DNA of 64,000 nt from assembly GCF_012516315.1 (NCBI RefSeq), contig NZ_CP051185.1, forward strand, positions 2,469,403 to 2,533,402, written 5' to 3'. Below are positions 46,296 to 55,433 of the stretch, piece by piece. Numbering within the stretch: the first letter of the stretch is position 1; every line of letters starts with the position of its first letter. The stretch comes from Limnospira fusiformis SAG 85.79 (GTDB lineage: Bacteria; Cyanobacteriota; Cyanobacteriia; Cyanobacteriales; Microcoleaceae). The notes beneath the pieces are model-generated. The model searched no databases and was not told the origin of the DNA. It was given only the letters and a program-made list of their open reading frames with translations. The translations under genes were made by a program, and so were the position numbers.

Positions 46296-46721
46296 ATGAA
46301 AGACTCAACCGAAACTCTGCTGATGTTCGCCGAACTTCTGGAAGCTGAACCGCCAATCCTACCGCCAGATGCTTTGGAACCCGCTAAGGAATTGGCAGCC
46401 AACTTGCAGAATCTATCTGAAGCCGATATCAATCAGGCATCAGATCTGATTATAGACTGGATGGCACGATTTCCGCAAGCCCAAAATCACTTGGAAAAAG
46501 CGCGACGACAAAGAACCCGCAAGGAAGCCAACAAAACCCGCAAGGAAGCCGACGAACTCGAAGAAGATTCTCCCGGTGAAATACAATACACAATTCCCAA
46601 CTTCCAAATCATCGAAGAAACGGAAACCAGGGTGATTATTACTCCGGCTCCCAATTCCTCCCAAATCTCCTTGTTTATCTATGTTCGGGAAAGTTTGATC
46701 CAATGGATTCAAAAAAAATAA
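46296..46721 (+). CDS. small helical protein of the CHAT operon (141 residues)
   Basis: MKDSTETLLMFAELLEAEPP... helical and Ala/Leu-rich, then a charged segment (KARRQRTRKEANKTRKEADELEED) and a strand-rich C-terminus. It overlaps the next gene by 19 bp, so the two are translationally coupled. No family recognised. The position between protease and membrane protein suggests an adaptor or regulator, which is inference. Confidence 0.65.
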   Translation: MKDSTETLLMFAELLEAEPPILPPDALEPAKELAANLQNLSEADINQASDLIIDWMARFPQAQNHLEKARRQRTRKEANKTRKEADELEEDSPGEIQYTIPNFQIIEETETRVIITPAPNSSQISLFIYVRESLIQWIQKK

Positions 46722-48223
46722 TTCCCCACACGGTTTATGCTCCCAATTTGCACCTTTTCGCGTTTCATCTGTGGCGGGGATTGACGGGGGAAACGGATTC
46801 CCTTGCGCCGCACCCGAAACAGTTATGGGAAAGGGGAGATGATATTTTAGAGACGCTGGGTTTTACCGAACGCCTCGACATTCACGGCTACCCAGACAAC
46901 TCCCCAGAACCCGTCGGCTTGGAAGTTAACCTGAATCCTAAGAACCGTCTCCACCTCACGGGAACTCTGCCTAATTCCGACTTAAAAATAACGGGGAATA
47001 TCTACACCCACCGACTGAATGATAGTTATAGCTTAACGGTTAATTTATGTCGCCCAGAATCGGAAAATGGCAACAAAACCCCAGAGGTCGATATTTCGTT
47101 TTGGCGCAATTTAAACACAGAAAGCCTGGTTTTTCTGCCAGATTTCATCCAAAGCTCTCTGGAACAAACATTGCTATTAACGGCATTTTTGCCAGTAAAT
47201 GAACGCACAAAAAAGCCGGAAGATTTGGCAGATTTAGCGCACAGTTGCTTGGCGCAGGTAATGCCTTCCCGTAAGGTTAAACGTCCACCTTTGCACAAAA
47301 TGGGGGAGTTGTTTGGTAGCCCGTTTTTTGAGTTTGGCGGTCAAGTTGTTGACGGGAATTTAGAGGGGGAAGCGCAGGTGCAACCCCATATCATCATCTT
47401 CCTGTTTCGGGACGATTTAGCCAGTGGTAAGTTGGTGGATGCTTATCGCCAATTTATCAATCTATTTTACTATCGAAATAAGGTGCTTTCCGCCTACCGG
47501 GAAACGCGGACACTGTACCGCAAAACCTACATCGCCTATACACAGTTAGAGCATAAAGTCAAGTCTTTTAAGCAAGAATTAACCCAAAATGAAACCCGTC
47601 TAGCGTTGACTGAGAGGCAACTGGAAGACCTGAAAAAGGTGTTAAAGGAATTGGCGGCGTTAGATTTGGAATATGCGCGACTGTTGCGAAACTATAAGCA
47701 TTGTCGCAATACGATTAGCATCAATACGAAAAACTATCAGGTAACATTGACGGATATTTTTGACAGGCTGAGAAAGAAGGGTTATGATTTACAACAGCAG
47801 GAAATGGATGTTTTCAGGGAGTTTAGCGATCGCACTTCTCCCTATTTCCAAACCCGCATTAGTGACGAACTCAACTACTTTGTGGAGGGGTCAAGTTTAG
47901 CGGATAAAGCGATCGCCTCAATTCGTGGTATAGTGGAGATTGAACAAACCCAACGCGATCGCACCCGAGAACAACAAAACCAAAAACTCCAAGACGAAAT
48001 TCAGGCTTGGGGTGTAGCCATTGGGACGGGAGCCATTATCGCCTCTACTTCGGGGTTAATGTTTGAGGAACCGAGGATTTTTCCCCTACCAGAAAATGGC
48101 GGGGGAATTTCCCATCCTTTTGCGATCGCTCTTTTCGCCAGTGTTGCGGGTGCTATTGTGGGGTGGAGTGGGACTAAATTTCTCATCTGGTTGAGTCGTC
48201 GGAAAGGGTTTCCTTTTCGTTAG
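46703..48223 (+). CDS. coiled-coil protein with two C-terminal membrane segments, CHAT-operon effector candidate
   Basis: 506 residues. The N-terminal about 270 residues are mixed alpha/beta (HTVYAPNLHLFAFHLWRG, then strand-rich). About 275-420 is charged coiled coil (SFKQELTQNETRLALTERQL). The C-terminus has two hydrophobic helices (WGVAIGTGAIIASTSGLM and AIALFASVAGAIVGWSG) and ends RRKGFPFR. The long helix plus terminal hairpin of membrane helices recalls CorA-like and pore-forming effectors, without a GMN motif. In an operon with a CHAT protease it is a reasonable candidate for the cleaved or activated effector. No family recognised. Confidence 0.65.
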   Translation: MDSKKIIPHTVYAPNLHLFAFHLWRGLTGETDSLAPHPKQLWERGDDILETLGFTERLDIHGYPDNSPEPVGLEVNLNPKNRLHLTGTLPNSDLKITGNIYTHRLNDSYSLTVNLCRPESENGNKTPEVDISFWRNLNTESLVFLPDFIQSSLEQTLLLTAFLPVNERTKKPEDLADLAHSCLAQVMPSRKVKRPPLHKMGELFGSPFFEFGGQVVDGNLEGEAQVQPHIIIFLFRDDLASGKLVDAYRQFINLFYYRNKVLSAYRETRTLYRKTYIAYTQLEHKVKSFKQELTQNETRLALTERQLEDLKKVLKELAALDLEYARLLRNYKHCRNTISINTKNYQVTLTDIFDRLRKKGYDLQQQEMDVFREFSDRTSPYFQTRISDELNYFVEGSSLADKAIASIRGIVEIEQTQRDRTREQQNQKLQDEIQAWGVAIGTGAIIASTSGLMFEEPRIFPLPENGGGISHPFAIALFASVAGAIVGWSGTKFLIWLSRRKGFPFR

Positions 48224-48224
48224 G

Positions 48225-48655
48225 TGGTGGGGGGAAAGAAACCCGGTTTCTACCAGTCTCTCTGTTTCTCAATCAAGATTTTACCTAAGAAACCGGGTTT
48301 CTCGGTGTCTGGTGGGGGGAAAGAAACCCTAAAGAAACCCGGTTTCTACCAGTCTCTCTGTTTCTCAATCAAGATTTTACCTAAGAAACCGGGTTTCTCG
48401 GTGTCTGGTGGGGGGAAAGAAACTCTAAAGAAACCCGGTTTCTACCAGTCTCTCTGTTTCTCAATCAAGATTTTACCTAAGAAACCGGGTTTCTCGGTGT
48501 CTGGTGGGGGGAAAGAAACTCTAAAGAAACCCGGTTTCTACCAGTCTCTCTGTTTCTCAATCAAGATTTTACCTAAGAAACCGGGTTTCTCGGTGTCTGG
48601 TGGGGGGAAAGAAACTCTAAAGAAACCGGGTTTCTCGGTGTCTGGTGGGGGTCAA
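48225..48655. repeat. 96-bp tandem repeat, four units plus partial
   Basis: Units begin near AAGAAACCCGGTTTC at 48236, 48332, 48428 and 48524 and are nearly identical. Each holds AGAAACCCGGTTTCT and AAGAAACCGGGTTTCT, palindromic cores that can form hairpins and occur widely in cyanobacterial intergenic DNA. Since 96 is divisible by 3, a spurious repetitive reading frame spans the array. Lies between the convergent CHAT operon and mrdA. Confidence 0.95.
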
Positions 48656-48677
48656 ATAGGAGCGATCGCTGCTGATG

Positions 48678-50486
48678 CTATTTTCTCCCATTGAAATAGG
48701 TCTGAAAAACCGCCTTAGCAATAGGTGCGGCGGACACAGAACCATAACCACCTCTTTCGACCAAAACTGCGATCGCAATTTCTGGTTGATCCGCAGGTCC
48801 AAAAGCCACATACATAGAATTGTTGGGGTGTCCGGGAATTTCTACGGTTCCAGTTTTCCCTCCGGTTAAAGGAATAGAACCATCATTCAAAATTCTAGCA
48901 GTTCCCTCCTTGACAGTATCAATTAATCCCTGTCGGACCACATTTAAACTACCCGCCGAAATGGAAGTTTTAATAGGTTTAGTTTCATCGGTATTAGTTT
49001 GGGAAGCCAAGAGGTGAGGTTGTACTCGATAGCCGCCATTAGCGACGGTACTGGTCATAACCGCCAATTCCAAGGGAGTAGCTAAAACCAACCCCTGACC
49101 GATCGCCATAGTGACAGTATCCGCCACATACCAAGGCTCACCATACCATGCTTGTTTTTGTTCTGGGGTAGGGATTTGACCATGATTAGCGCCATCAAGT
49201 CCCAATAAATCCAAATTAATACTACCACCAATCCCTAATTCTTTCCCCCATTTAGCAATTTGATGAGGTCCCGCCGCCATTCCCACCTGATAAAAAAAGG
49301 TATTACTACTAACAGCAAGTGCCTTTCTAAATCCAATAGTACCATAACCACTATTACTATGCTCATGAAAACTCACGCCGCCAATGGTAATAGCCCCCGC
49401 AGTGGGTACAGTTGAATTAGGGGAAAATTTACCCGATTCTATACCGGCGATCGCCGTAACAATTTTAAATGTACTACCAGAGGGGTAGCCCTGTACAGCC
49501 CTATTTAACATAGGATTTTCGCGGCTTTGTAATTGTTCCCATTGTTGTGCAGTCATCGGACCAGAGAATATATTAGGATTAAAGCTAGGATGACTAACCA
49601 TAGCCAAAATCGCGCCAGTTTTCACATCTAATACTACTACAGCACCAGAGCGATCGCCTAAAGCAGTTTCGGCGGTTTTTTGTAGTTCCAAATCTAAAGT
49701 TAACTGAAGCGGCTGACCGGGTTTTGGTTGTTGAATACCTAGTTCTTGAATTTCCTCTCCCCGAGAATTGACCTCAATTAATCGATTTCCCCACACTCCC
49801 TCAAGGGAAGAGTTAGCTATACGTTCTATCCCCATTTTCCCCGTTAGCATTCCCATAGGGTATTGAGGATTAGCCTTTAATTCCTGTAAACTAGCAGCGC
49901 CAATATATCCTAAAATATGGGAAGCCAGATGATTGTGTGGATAATAACGTTGAGACTCCCCGCGAACTTCTACCCCTTTAAAATACTCAGAACGTTCGGC
50001 GAGAGCAATAAACATTCCTGGGGTAATATCCTGTTTAATTAGCACAAAAAGATGGGAATTATAGCCCTTATTTTCGATAAGATTAATAATTTCTTGTGGA
50101 GTGATATCAAGAATCGGACCCAGTTGGGTAGCAATTTCCTGCCACTGTTGGGGTGACTGTTCCCTAGGCCAAATATAAACTGATCGCGCCAAACGACTGC
50201 GGGTGAGTCTTTGATTATGGCGATCGAAAATTTCGCCTCGTTTTGCCGGAATAGGAACTAGGCGAAGTCGGTTATTTTCCGCTCTGTCCCAATTGATAGC
50301 TCCTTGAATCAATTGTAAATTAGCGAGTTGAACAGTGTACAAACAAAACCCGGCAGTAATCAATAACAGCAGGATAATACCACGATGCAGACGGCCACGG
50401 TAAGACTGATGCCGCTGCGGTTTATCAGAAGTATATTGATTGTGAGGGGTAAACGGAGATTCACCAGCCATAGTTATCCTATCCAA
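48678..50486 (-). CDS. mrdA: penicillin-binding protein 2 (elongasome transpeptidase)
   Basis: 602 residues. Short cytoplasmic part, one membrane anchor (GIILLLLITAGFCLYTVQL), dimerisation domain with RGEIFDRH, then transpeptidase with YPSGSTFKIV (SxxK), VSSNTFF (SxN) and TGGKTGTVE (KTG). All motifs present. Cross-links side-wall peptidoglycan with RodA. A second in-frame ATG (MAGESPF) five codons down is possible. Confidence 0.95.
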   Translation of the reverse strand: MDRITMAGESPFTPHNQYTSDKPQRHQSYRGRLHRGIILLLLITAGFCLYTVQLANLQLIQGAINWDRAENNRLRLVPIPAKRGEIFDRHNQRLTRSRLARSVYIWPREQSPQQWQEIATQLGPILDITPQEIINLIENKGYNSHLFVLIKQDITPGMFIALAERSEYFKGVEVRGESQRYYPHNHLASHILGYIGAASLQELKANPQYPMGMLTGKMGIERIANSSLEGVWGNRLIEVNSRGEEIQELGIQQPKPGQPLQLTLDLELQKTAETALGDRSGAVVVLDVKTGAILAMVSHPSFNPNIFSGPMTAQQWEQLQSRENPMLNRAVQGYPSGSTFKIVTAIAGIESGKFSPNSTVPTAGAITIGGVSFHEHSNSGYGTIGFRKALAVSSNTFFYQVGMAAGPHQIAKWGKELGIGGSINLDLLGLDGANHGQIPTPEQKQAWYGEPWYVADTVTMAIGQGLVLATPLELAVMTSTVANGGYRVQPHLLASQTNTDETKPIKTSISAGSLNVVRQGLIDTVKEGTARILNDGSIPLTGGKTGTVEIPGHPNNSMYVAFGPADQPEIAIAVLVERGGYGSVSAAPIAKAVFQTYFNGRK

Positions 50487-50562
50487 TGACCTACCTTTTA
50501 TTTTTCAAAAGTGGTGTCATGAATCCGGAAAATCTATAGGCTGATTATTCCGTCGTGTAAAC

Positions 50563-51300
50563 CTAAGGAGCAAATTGTTGTTCTTCCAGGGTGACAGGTT
50601 GTTCCGCATTTTTCTTAGAGATAATAGGGTCTAGGGGAGTTTCCACAGGAGGACTAGCGCTAGGCTTTAGAGAAGTGGAAGCATTAACAATACCACCGGA
50701 GACGATAATTTTAAATGCTTCTTCTACCGATAGGGATAAGTCGATCGCTTCATGGCGGGGAACAATAGCATACCAGCCACTGGTAGGGTTAGGAGTAGTC
50801 GGCACAAAAACACCAATCATATCTTCCGACAGGTGAGATTGAATGGTTGCATCTGCTGATCCGGTGACGAAAGCCAGAGTCCAAACTCCCCGCCGAGGAT
50901 ATTCTATCAGAACCACCCGCCGAAACTTATCATTTGAGTCTCTGAGGAGAGTTTCCAGAAGTTGTTTGAGGGTTTTGTAAACTGACCCCGCCAAGGGAAT
51001 GCCTTGTAAAATCTGTTCACTGAGGTTAAGTAACCACTGACCAGCGATATTTCTAGCCATCAGACCAATGAACAGAATACCCATTAATGGAACAGCTAAC
51101 CCCACCAAAATATTAAGTAGATTGACCAGAATGGGATTGAGGCCATCAAAAGGGTTAACTTGTTTAGGAATGCGGGTCAGAAATTTAATCACCGCTGTAG
51201 CCACGGTAATACTAAGCCAGATAGTAGTCGCCAGGGGAATTACCACCAGCAACCCGGCAATCAAATCATTTTTTAAATCATGTTTGAGGTTTTGGAACAC
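50563..51300 (-). CDS. DUF502-family membrane protein
   Basis: 245 residues, two to three membrane segments in the first 110 residues (LIAGLLVVIPLATTIWLSI; ILVGLAVPLMGILFIGLMA), then a soluble domain with YPRRGVWTLAFVTG and VFVPTTPNPTSGW, the DUF502 hallmarks, and a Pro/Glu tail. Lies between rodA and mrdA on the same strand, suggesting a cell-envelope role in the same transcription unit. Function of the family is unknown to me. Confidence 0.88.
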   Translation of the reverse strand: MFQNLKHDLKNDLIAGLLVVIPLATTIWLSITVATAVIKFLTRIPKQVNPFDGLNPILVNLLNILVGLAVPLMGILFIGLMARNIAGQWLLNLSEQILQGIPLAGSVYKTLKQLLETLLRDSNDKFRRVVLIEYPRRGVWTLAFVTGSADATIQSHLSEDMIGVFVPTTPNPTSGWYAIVPRHEAIDLSLSVEEAFKIIVSGGIVNASTSLKPSASPPVETPLDPIISKKNAEQPVTLEEQQFAP

Positions 51301-51423
51301 GAGGCGTTCACTCTCCTGTTGACTAAAATGATGGGTTTGTGAAAATGGCGACTGCTTACGCCAAAGGGGTTAGGGGGACTGGCTGACTGAACCCGACAAA
51401 GAACCCCCCAGGAATTGGTAAGC

Positions 51424-52680
51424 CTAGAAAATGCGTTTTCGCTGTCGGTGGTTAGCAACAGATTCTACTAATCCCATGGCTAGAAAATTACTTAGGAGTG
51501 CCGATCGCCCATAGCTGAGAAATGGTAAAGGGATGCCTGTAACTGGTGCTAGTCCAATATTCATGCCAATATTTACAAATACTTGGAACATCAACATTGA
51601 CAATACCCCGATCGCAATTAAGGAACCAAAACTATCCTTAGCAGTTTGGGCAATAATCACCAATCGCAGGCAAATTATCCAGAACACTGCCAAAACAATA
51701 ATACAACCGATAAACCCCAATTCTTCCCCAATGGCAGAAAAGATGAAGTCGGTATGCTGTTCGGGAATAAAATCTAGCTGAGTTTGGGTTCCCTGATACA
51801 AACCTCGGCCATATAACTGTCCCGAACCAATGGCAATGCGAGATTGAATTAAGTGATATCCTGCTCCTAGGGGGTCTTGCTCTGGGTTTAAAAAGCCAAT
51901 CAGTCGCTGCTTTTGATAATCTTGCAGAAACCCCCAGAAAATATCTCCTAATTTTCCGGCCCCCAAATTCATACCCAAGGCGAGAGGTCCGGTCACATAC
52001 CGCCAAGGTAAACTCCACCAGCCTACAAACCCCATGGCTACAGCCCAAATGATGCCAGCAGGTTGATAGACTGTTGTTAAAATAGCTGATATAATCGGGG
52101 ACAATAACAGGATTAACCAACCGGGATGGACATTGCCCCAATACAACATTCCCAGGGTAATCATACCAAAGACTAGGGAGGTTCCTAGGTTGGGTTCAAT
52201 TAATACTAACCCCCAGGGAACAGCCGCGATAATCAGCATTTTGATGGTGTCTGGAATGCTGGGTATCTTGACCTCGTGCAGAAGTGCTGCCAAAACAATA
52301 ATTATCCCCACCTTGGCAAATTCGGAGGGCTGGACGTGAAAACCACCAATATTAATCCAGCGTTGGGCTCCTAGGGCTGTGGTTCCGATTAATTGAACGG
52401 CAATCAGGGAGAGGTTAACGATAATATAAACTATCCATTTCCAATTGATTAGTGTTTGGTAGTTACTCTTGGCAATTATCATCGCCAGGATTAACCCTAC
52501 ACCTCCGGTGATCCAGTGTTGCCACCAGTCTGTCAGTCCTTGGGTAACTTCTACACTACGGATCATGATGCCGCCTAATCCGGTGAGGGCGACACAGGCG
52601 ACTAATAATAACCAGTCTACTTCTGCCCAAGCTGCTAGGGGCGATCGCCTATAGCTTTTTAATCTGGCTCTGAAAAACAT
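51424..52680 (-). CDS. rodA: RodA rod-shape peptidoglycan polymerase (SEDS)
   Basis: 418 residues, about ten membrane segments. SEDS signatures: ALGAQRWINIGGFHVQPSEFAKVG, EQHTDFIFSAIGEELGFIG and VTGIPLPFLSYGRSALL. Polymerises glycan strands for side-wall growth with PBP2. Followed by the DUF502 gene and mrdA. RodA is preferred over FtsW because mrdA is linked. Confidence 0.93.
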   Translation of the reverse strand: MFFRARLKSYRRSPLAAWAEVDWLLLVACVALTGLGGIMIRSVEVTQGLTDWWQHWITGGVGLILAMIIAKSNYQTLINWKWIVYIIVNLSLIAVQLIGTTALGAQRWINIGGFHVQPSEFAKVGIIIVLAALLHEVKIPSIPDTIKMLIIAAVPWGLVLIEPNLGTSLVFGMITLGMLYWGNVHPGWLILLLSPIISAILTTVYQPAGIIWAVAMGFVGWWSLPWRYVTGPLALGMNLGAGKLGDIFWGFLQDYQKQRLIGFLNPEQDPLGAGYHLIQSRIAIGSGQLYGRGLYQGTQTQLDFIPEQHTDFIFSAIGEELGFIGCIIVLAVFWIICLRLVIIAQTAKDSFGSLIAIGVLSMLMFQVFVNIGMNIGLAPVTGIPLPFLSYGRSALLSNFLAMGLVESVANHRQRKRIF

Positions 52681-52743
52681 ATAATTTTTGGCTGAACTGT
52701 TTAACTCTTAACCTACCCACGGAAACAGGGATGATTAAATCAC

Positions 52744-53106
52744 TCAATTATCACCTTTTTTGATGGGTTCATAGAGATACTCAAAGGCGTTACCGTCCGG
52801 GTCGCGACCGTAAAAGGAGGCGGTACCGTCTCGGTGTTCGTGAATGGGGGTAATTTCTGCCCCTTGTTGTTGTAATTGCTGATAGGCTGTTTCTATTTCC
52901 GTGCGATCGCTAAACACAAACCCAAAATGGGATCTGGCTTGGTTGTAACCTGGACCCAGCAAGGCAAGTCCATCATCTCCCGCCTTCAAATAAGCCCAAT
53001 CGCTATCTTGCCATACTAATTCCATACCCAAATTTTGGTAAAAACTGGCGGCGGTCTGAATATCTTGGACACAGATGGCTACATGGCCTAAGCGTTTGAG
53101 TTGCAT
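52744..53106 (-). CDS. VOC-family (glyoxalase/dioxygenase fold) protein
   Basis: 120 residues: MQLKRLGHVAICVQDIQTAASFYQ start, metal-binding His in LGHVAICV, second His in QARSHFGFVF, and a terminal acidic residue in GNAFEYLYEP. Small single-subunit VOC protein; substrate unknown. Confidence 0.85.
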   Translation of the reverse strand: MQLKRLGHVAICVQDIQTAASFYQNLGMELVWQDSDWAYLKAGDDGLALLGPGYNQARSHFGFVFSDRTEIETAYQQLQQQGAEITPIHEHRDGTASFYGRDPDGNAFEYLYEPIKKGDN

Positions 53107-53186
53107 AATCAGAAATTAGGGTTTATGGTTGCTATTCTACGAAGAAAGTGGGCAAAATCGCCCACTCTCCGACACTGTGAATGATT

Positions 53187-54767
53187 TTAACCTGCCTTGA
53201 CCAGTTGTTTGTCAGCAGGGCGATCGCTTTGGACAGGCGCACTCAAAGCCTCTTCTAGGGATGATTTCCCCAGACGTTCTTCTAGGATATCCATCACTCC
53301 CCGTCCAAAATCATTAGGGTTCCGTTTCCAGGCTTCTAAACAGACCTCCCCAAAGAAAGACCCCAAGGGTTCCGGGTTCCATAGAAGTTTCCGGGCTGTC
53401 CAAGGCATCAAACTCATGGGATTATAATTGCGATCGAGTATACCGTTGTTAAAGGCATATTCTTCTAAATGGGTGTGGGGTTGTAAGCCAATAAAAAAGA
53501 TGGCAGGTTCCACCTTATCCGCCCCAAAAATCGCCTCCAATTCCCGATGATAAGCAATGGTCTGACGGATAGTGTCAAAGGTTTCATCAATCACATTAAA
53601 CGAATAGTTAACAGACACCAAATCATTAAATCCGGCTGCTTTTAAATCTCGGCAGTTTTCTAATACTACACGCAGATTATAGCCCATCCGCATTTTTCTG
53701 ACCAATTCCTGGGAACCGCTGGTGATACCGATTTCAAAGTAATTCATTCCGGTTTTAACCATCAGTTCACACAATTGGGGGGTGAGGTTATCCGCCCGAA
53801 TATACGCCGCCCAATTTATATCATTCATGCCAGCATCAAGGATTTTTTGTAGCAGTTCTACGGCATCATCAATAAATCGACGGGCGGGGATAAATTGAGC
53901 ATCGGTAAACCAAAAGTTACGGATTCCACGATGGTAAAGTTGCTGCATTTCTGCGACTACTTCATCAGCGGGATTAATCCGCACCTGTTTACCTTCAATT
54001 ACGGTATAGACACAATAACAGCAGTTGTGGGGACAACCACGCTTAGTCTGAACACCGATATAAAAATCCCCATCCTGAAAATAGTAGTCAAACTCCGGCC
54101 AAACTTGGCTAATATAATCATAGTTACAGGCGGTTTTCTCAATATTAGTCGGTTTTTCATGAATCATGCGATCGCGTGGTTGAGTTTGTCCGACCACATA
54201 ACAGCGTTCATTACTGAAGTCTTCACCCCTCAATAATTTTTCTAATAACGCCTCCCCTTCCCCTACGGAAATAATTGTGCCATCAGGGAGACTCTCCCCT
54301 AATTGTTCATAAAACACACTCACCGCGCCGCCACCTACTACCGCGCGTGCTTGGGGTTGATAGCGTCTGGCTCGGTTGAGTCCCTGCCGCACTAAACTGG
54401 TATTACGCCACAGTTCGTTATAGTAGGATACTGCTAACCGTAATCCTCCGAAAGCACCCCGCAACTTAACTAGGGGGTTTTTGGCATAGTAAAACTCAAA
54501 GGCATTTTGCAAAGGATTTCCGCCCCGTCCGCCCACGGGAGCATAAATTTGGATATCCCGCCACGAAAATACTAACAGTGTCGGCTGGAACTCGTCAATG
54601 CAGTTATTGAGGGCTAAACTATAGTCTAGGGGGGGAACAGTCCCTAGGTCAAAGATTCGCTGCTCTACAGAACCAAATAGCTTATGTACATGGTCTGCTA
54701 GGTAAACTACCCCTATGGGGAAGATGGGGTTGCAGGGGAGGCGAACGTATAGGATTTTTTGGTCCAT
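53187..54767 (-). CDS. B12-binding-type radical SAM protein (high-light acclimation family)
   Basis: Start chosen at MDQKILYVRLPCNPIFPIG; the frame is open 15 codons upstream. 526 residues. An N-terminal cobalamin-binding-like Rossmann part (VVGGGAVSVFYEQLGE, ISVGEGEALLEKLL) precedes the radical SAM core with RGCPHNCCYCVY (CxxxCxxC). The family resembles the cyanobacterial proteins annotated as photosystem II high light acclimation radical SAM; I recall that label but cannot verify the orthology here. Reaction unknown. Confidence 0.8.
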   Translation of the reverse strand: MDQKILYVRLPCNPIFPIGVVYLADHVHKLFGSVEQRIFDLGTVPPLDYSLALNNCIDEFQPTLLVFSWRDIQIYAPVGGRGGNPLQNAFEFYYAKNPLVKLRGAFGGLRLAVSYYNELWRNTSLVRQGLNRARRYQPQARAVVGGGAVSVFYEQLGESLPDGTIISVGEGEALLEKLLRGEDFSNERCYVVGQTQPRDRMIHEKPTNIEKTACNYDYISQVWPEFDYYFQDGDFYIGVQTKRGCPHNCCYCVYTVIEGKQVRINPADEVVAEMQQLYHRGIRNFWFTDAQFIPARRFIDDAVELLQKILDAGMNDINWAAYIRADNLTPQLCELMVKTGMNYFEIGITSGSQELVRKMRMGYNLRVVLENCRDLKAAGFNDLVSVNYSFNVIDETFDTIRQTIAYHRELEAIFGADKVEPAIFFIGLQPHTHLEEYAFNNGILDRNYNPMSLMPWTARKLLWNPEPLGSFFGEVCLEAWKRNPNDFGRGVMDILEERLGKSSLEEALSAPVQSDRPADKQLVKAG

Positions 54768-55028
54768 GATTTTAAATGAGTGAATGGGTTGCTTATTAAT
54801 ATAACTTAACAATATAGCTGGCTGTTTTCATCTTACAATCAATGGCGAGGGCGGGTTAATGGGCTGCGATCGCTTAACTTGAGCCAGATGGGGGGATCGT
54901 CGAATATATGATAGTCGGTAGGTTACAGGCAAAAATCATTATCGATTGGTAGTCGCGATTACAGCCAATAGCGATCGCAAAATGTTAGTTTGGCTGTATA
55001 CAAAACTCATATTGCAATACTCCTTAAC

Positions 55029-55412
55029 ATGGCTCAAATTCTTGATCCCCTACCCTATAACAGTCCTGGCCGAGTTCTCTGCTGCTACGTTAACGCTACT
55101 AGCAATATTCAGATTGCCAGAATTAGCAATGTCCCAAATTGGTATTTTGAACGGGTGGTATTTCCCGGTCAGCGTTTGGTGTTTGAAGCTATACCAGAAG
55201 CCCTGTTAGAGATTCACACAGGAAAAATGGCTAGTGCCATTCTATCCGATAAGATTCCCTGCGATCGTCTGCAAATTGACCAAGAACTCCCACCTATTGA
55301 TGAAGTCCACCCCAGTGCCGCTGCCCTAGCTTACCACGAACGGATCACAGGTCGCAGTTCTGAAGGAAAGCCCTCAGTTTTGACAACTCCGGCTTTGAGT
55401 TCTGTTGATTAA
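55029..55412 (+). CDS. DUF1830-family protein
   Basis: 127 residues from MAQILDPLPYN; the frame extends 13 codons upstream. RVLCCYVNATSNIQIARISN...NWYFERVVFPGQRLVFEA and ASAILSDKIPCDRLQ are typical of this small cyanobacterial family of unknown role. The Ser-rich tail is variable. Confidence 0.85.
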   Translation: MAQILDPLPYNSPGRVLCCYVNATSNIQIARISNVPNWYFERVVFPGQRLVFEAIPEALLEIHTGKMASAILSDKIPCDRLQIDQELPPIDEVHPSAAALAYHERITGRSSEGKPSVLTTPALSSVD

Positions 55413-55433
55413 CCCCTAGAGTGCGTCAGACCG

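Noticed and set aside
48224..48694. 156-residue repetitive protein
   Set aside because: Arises from the 96-bp non-coding repeat, which is divisible by three.
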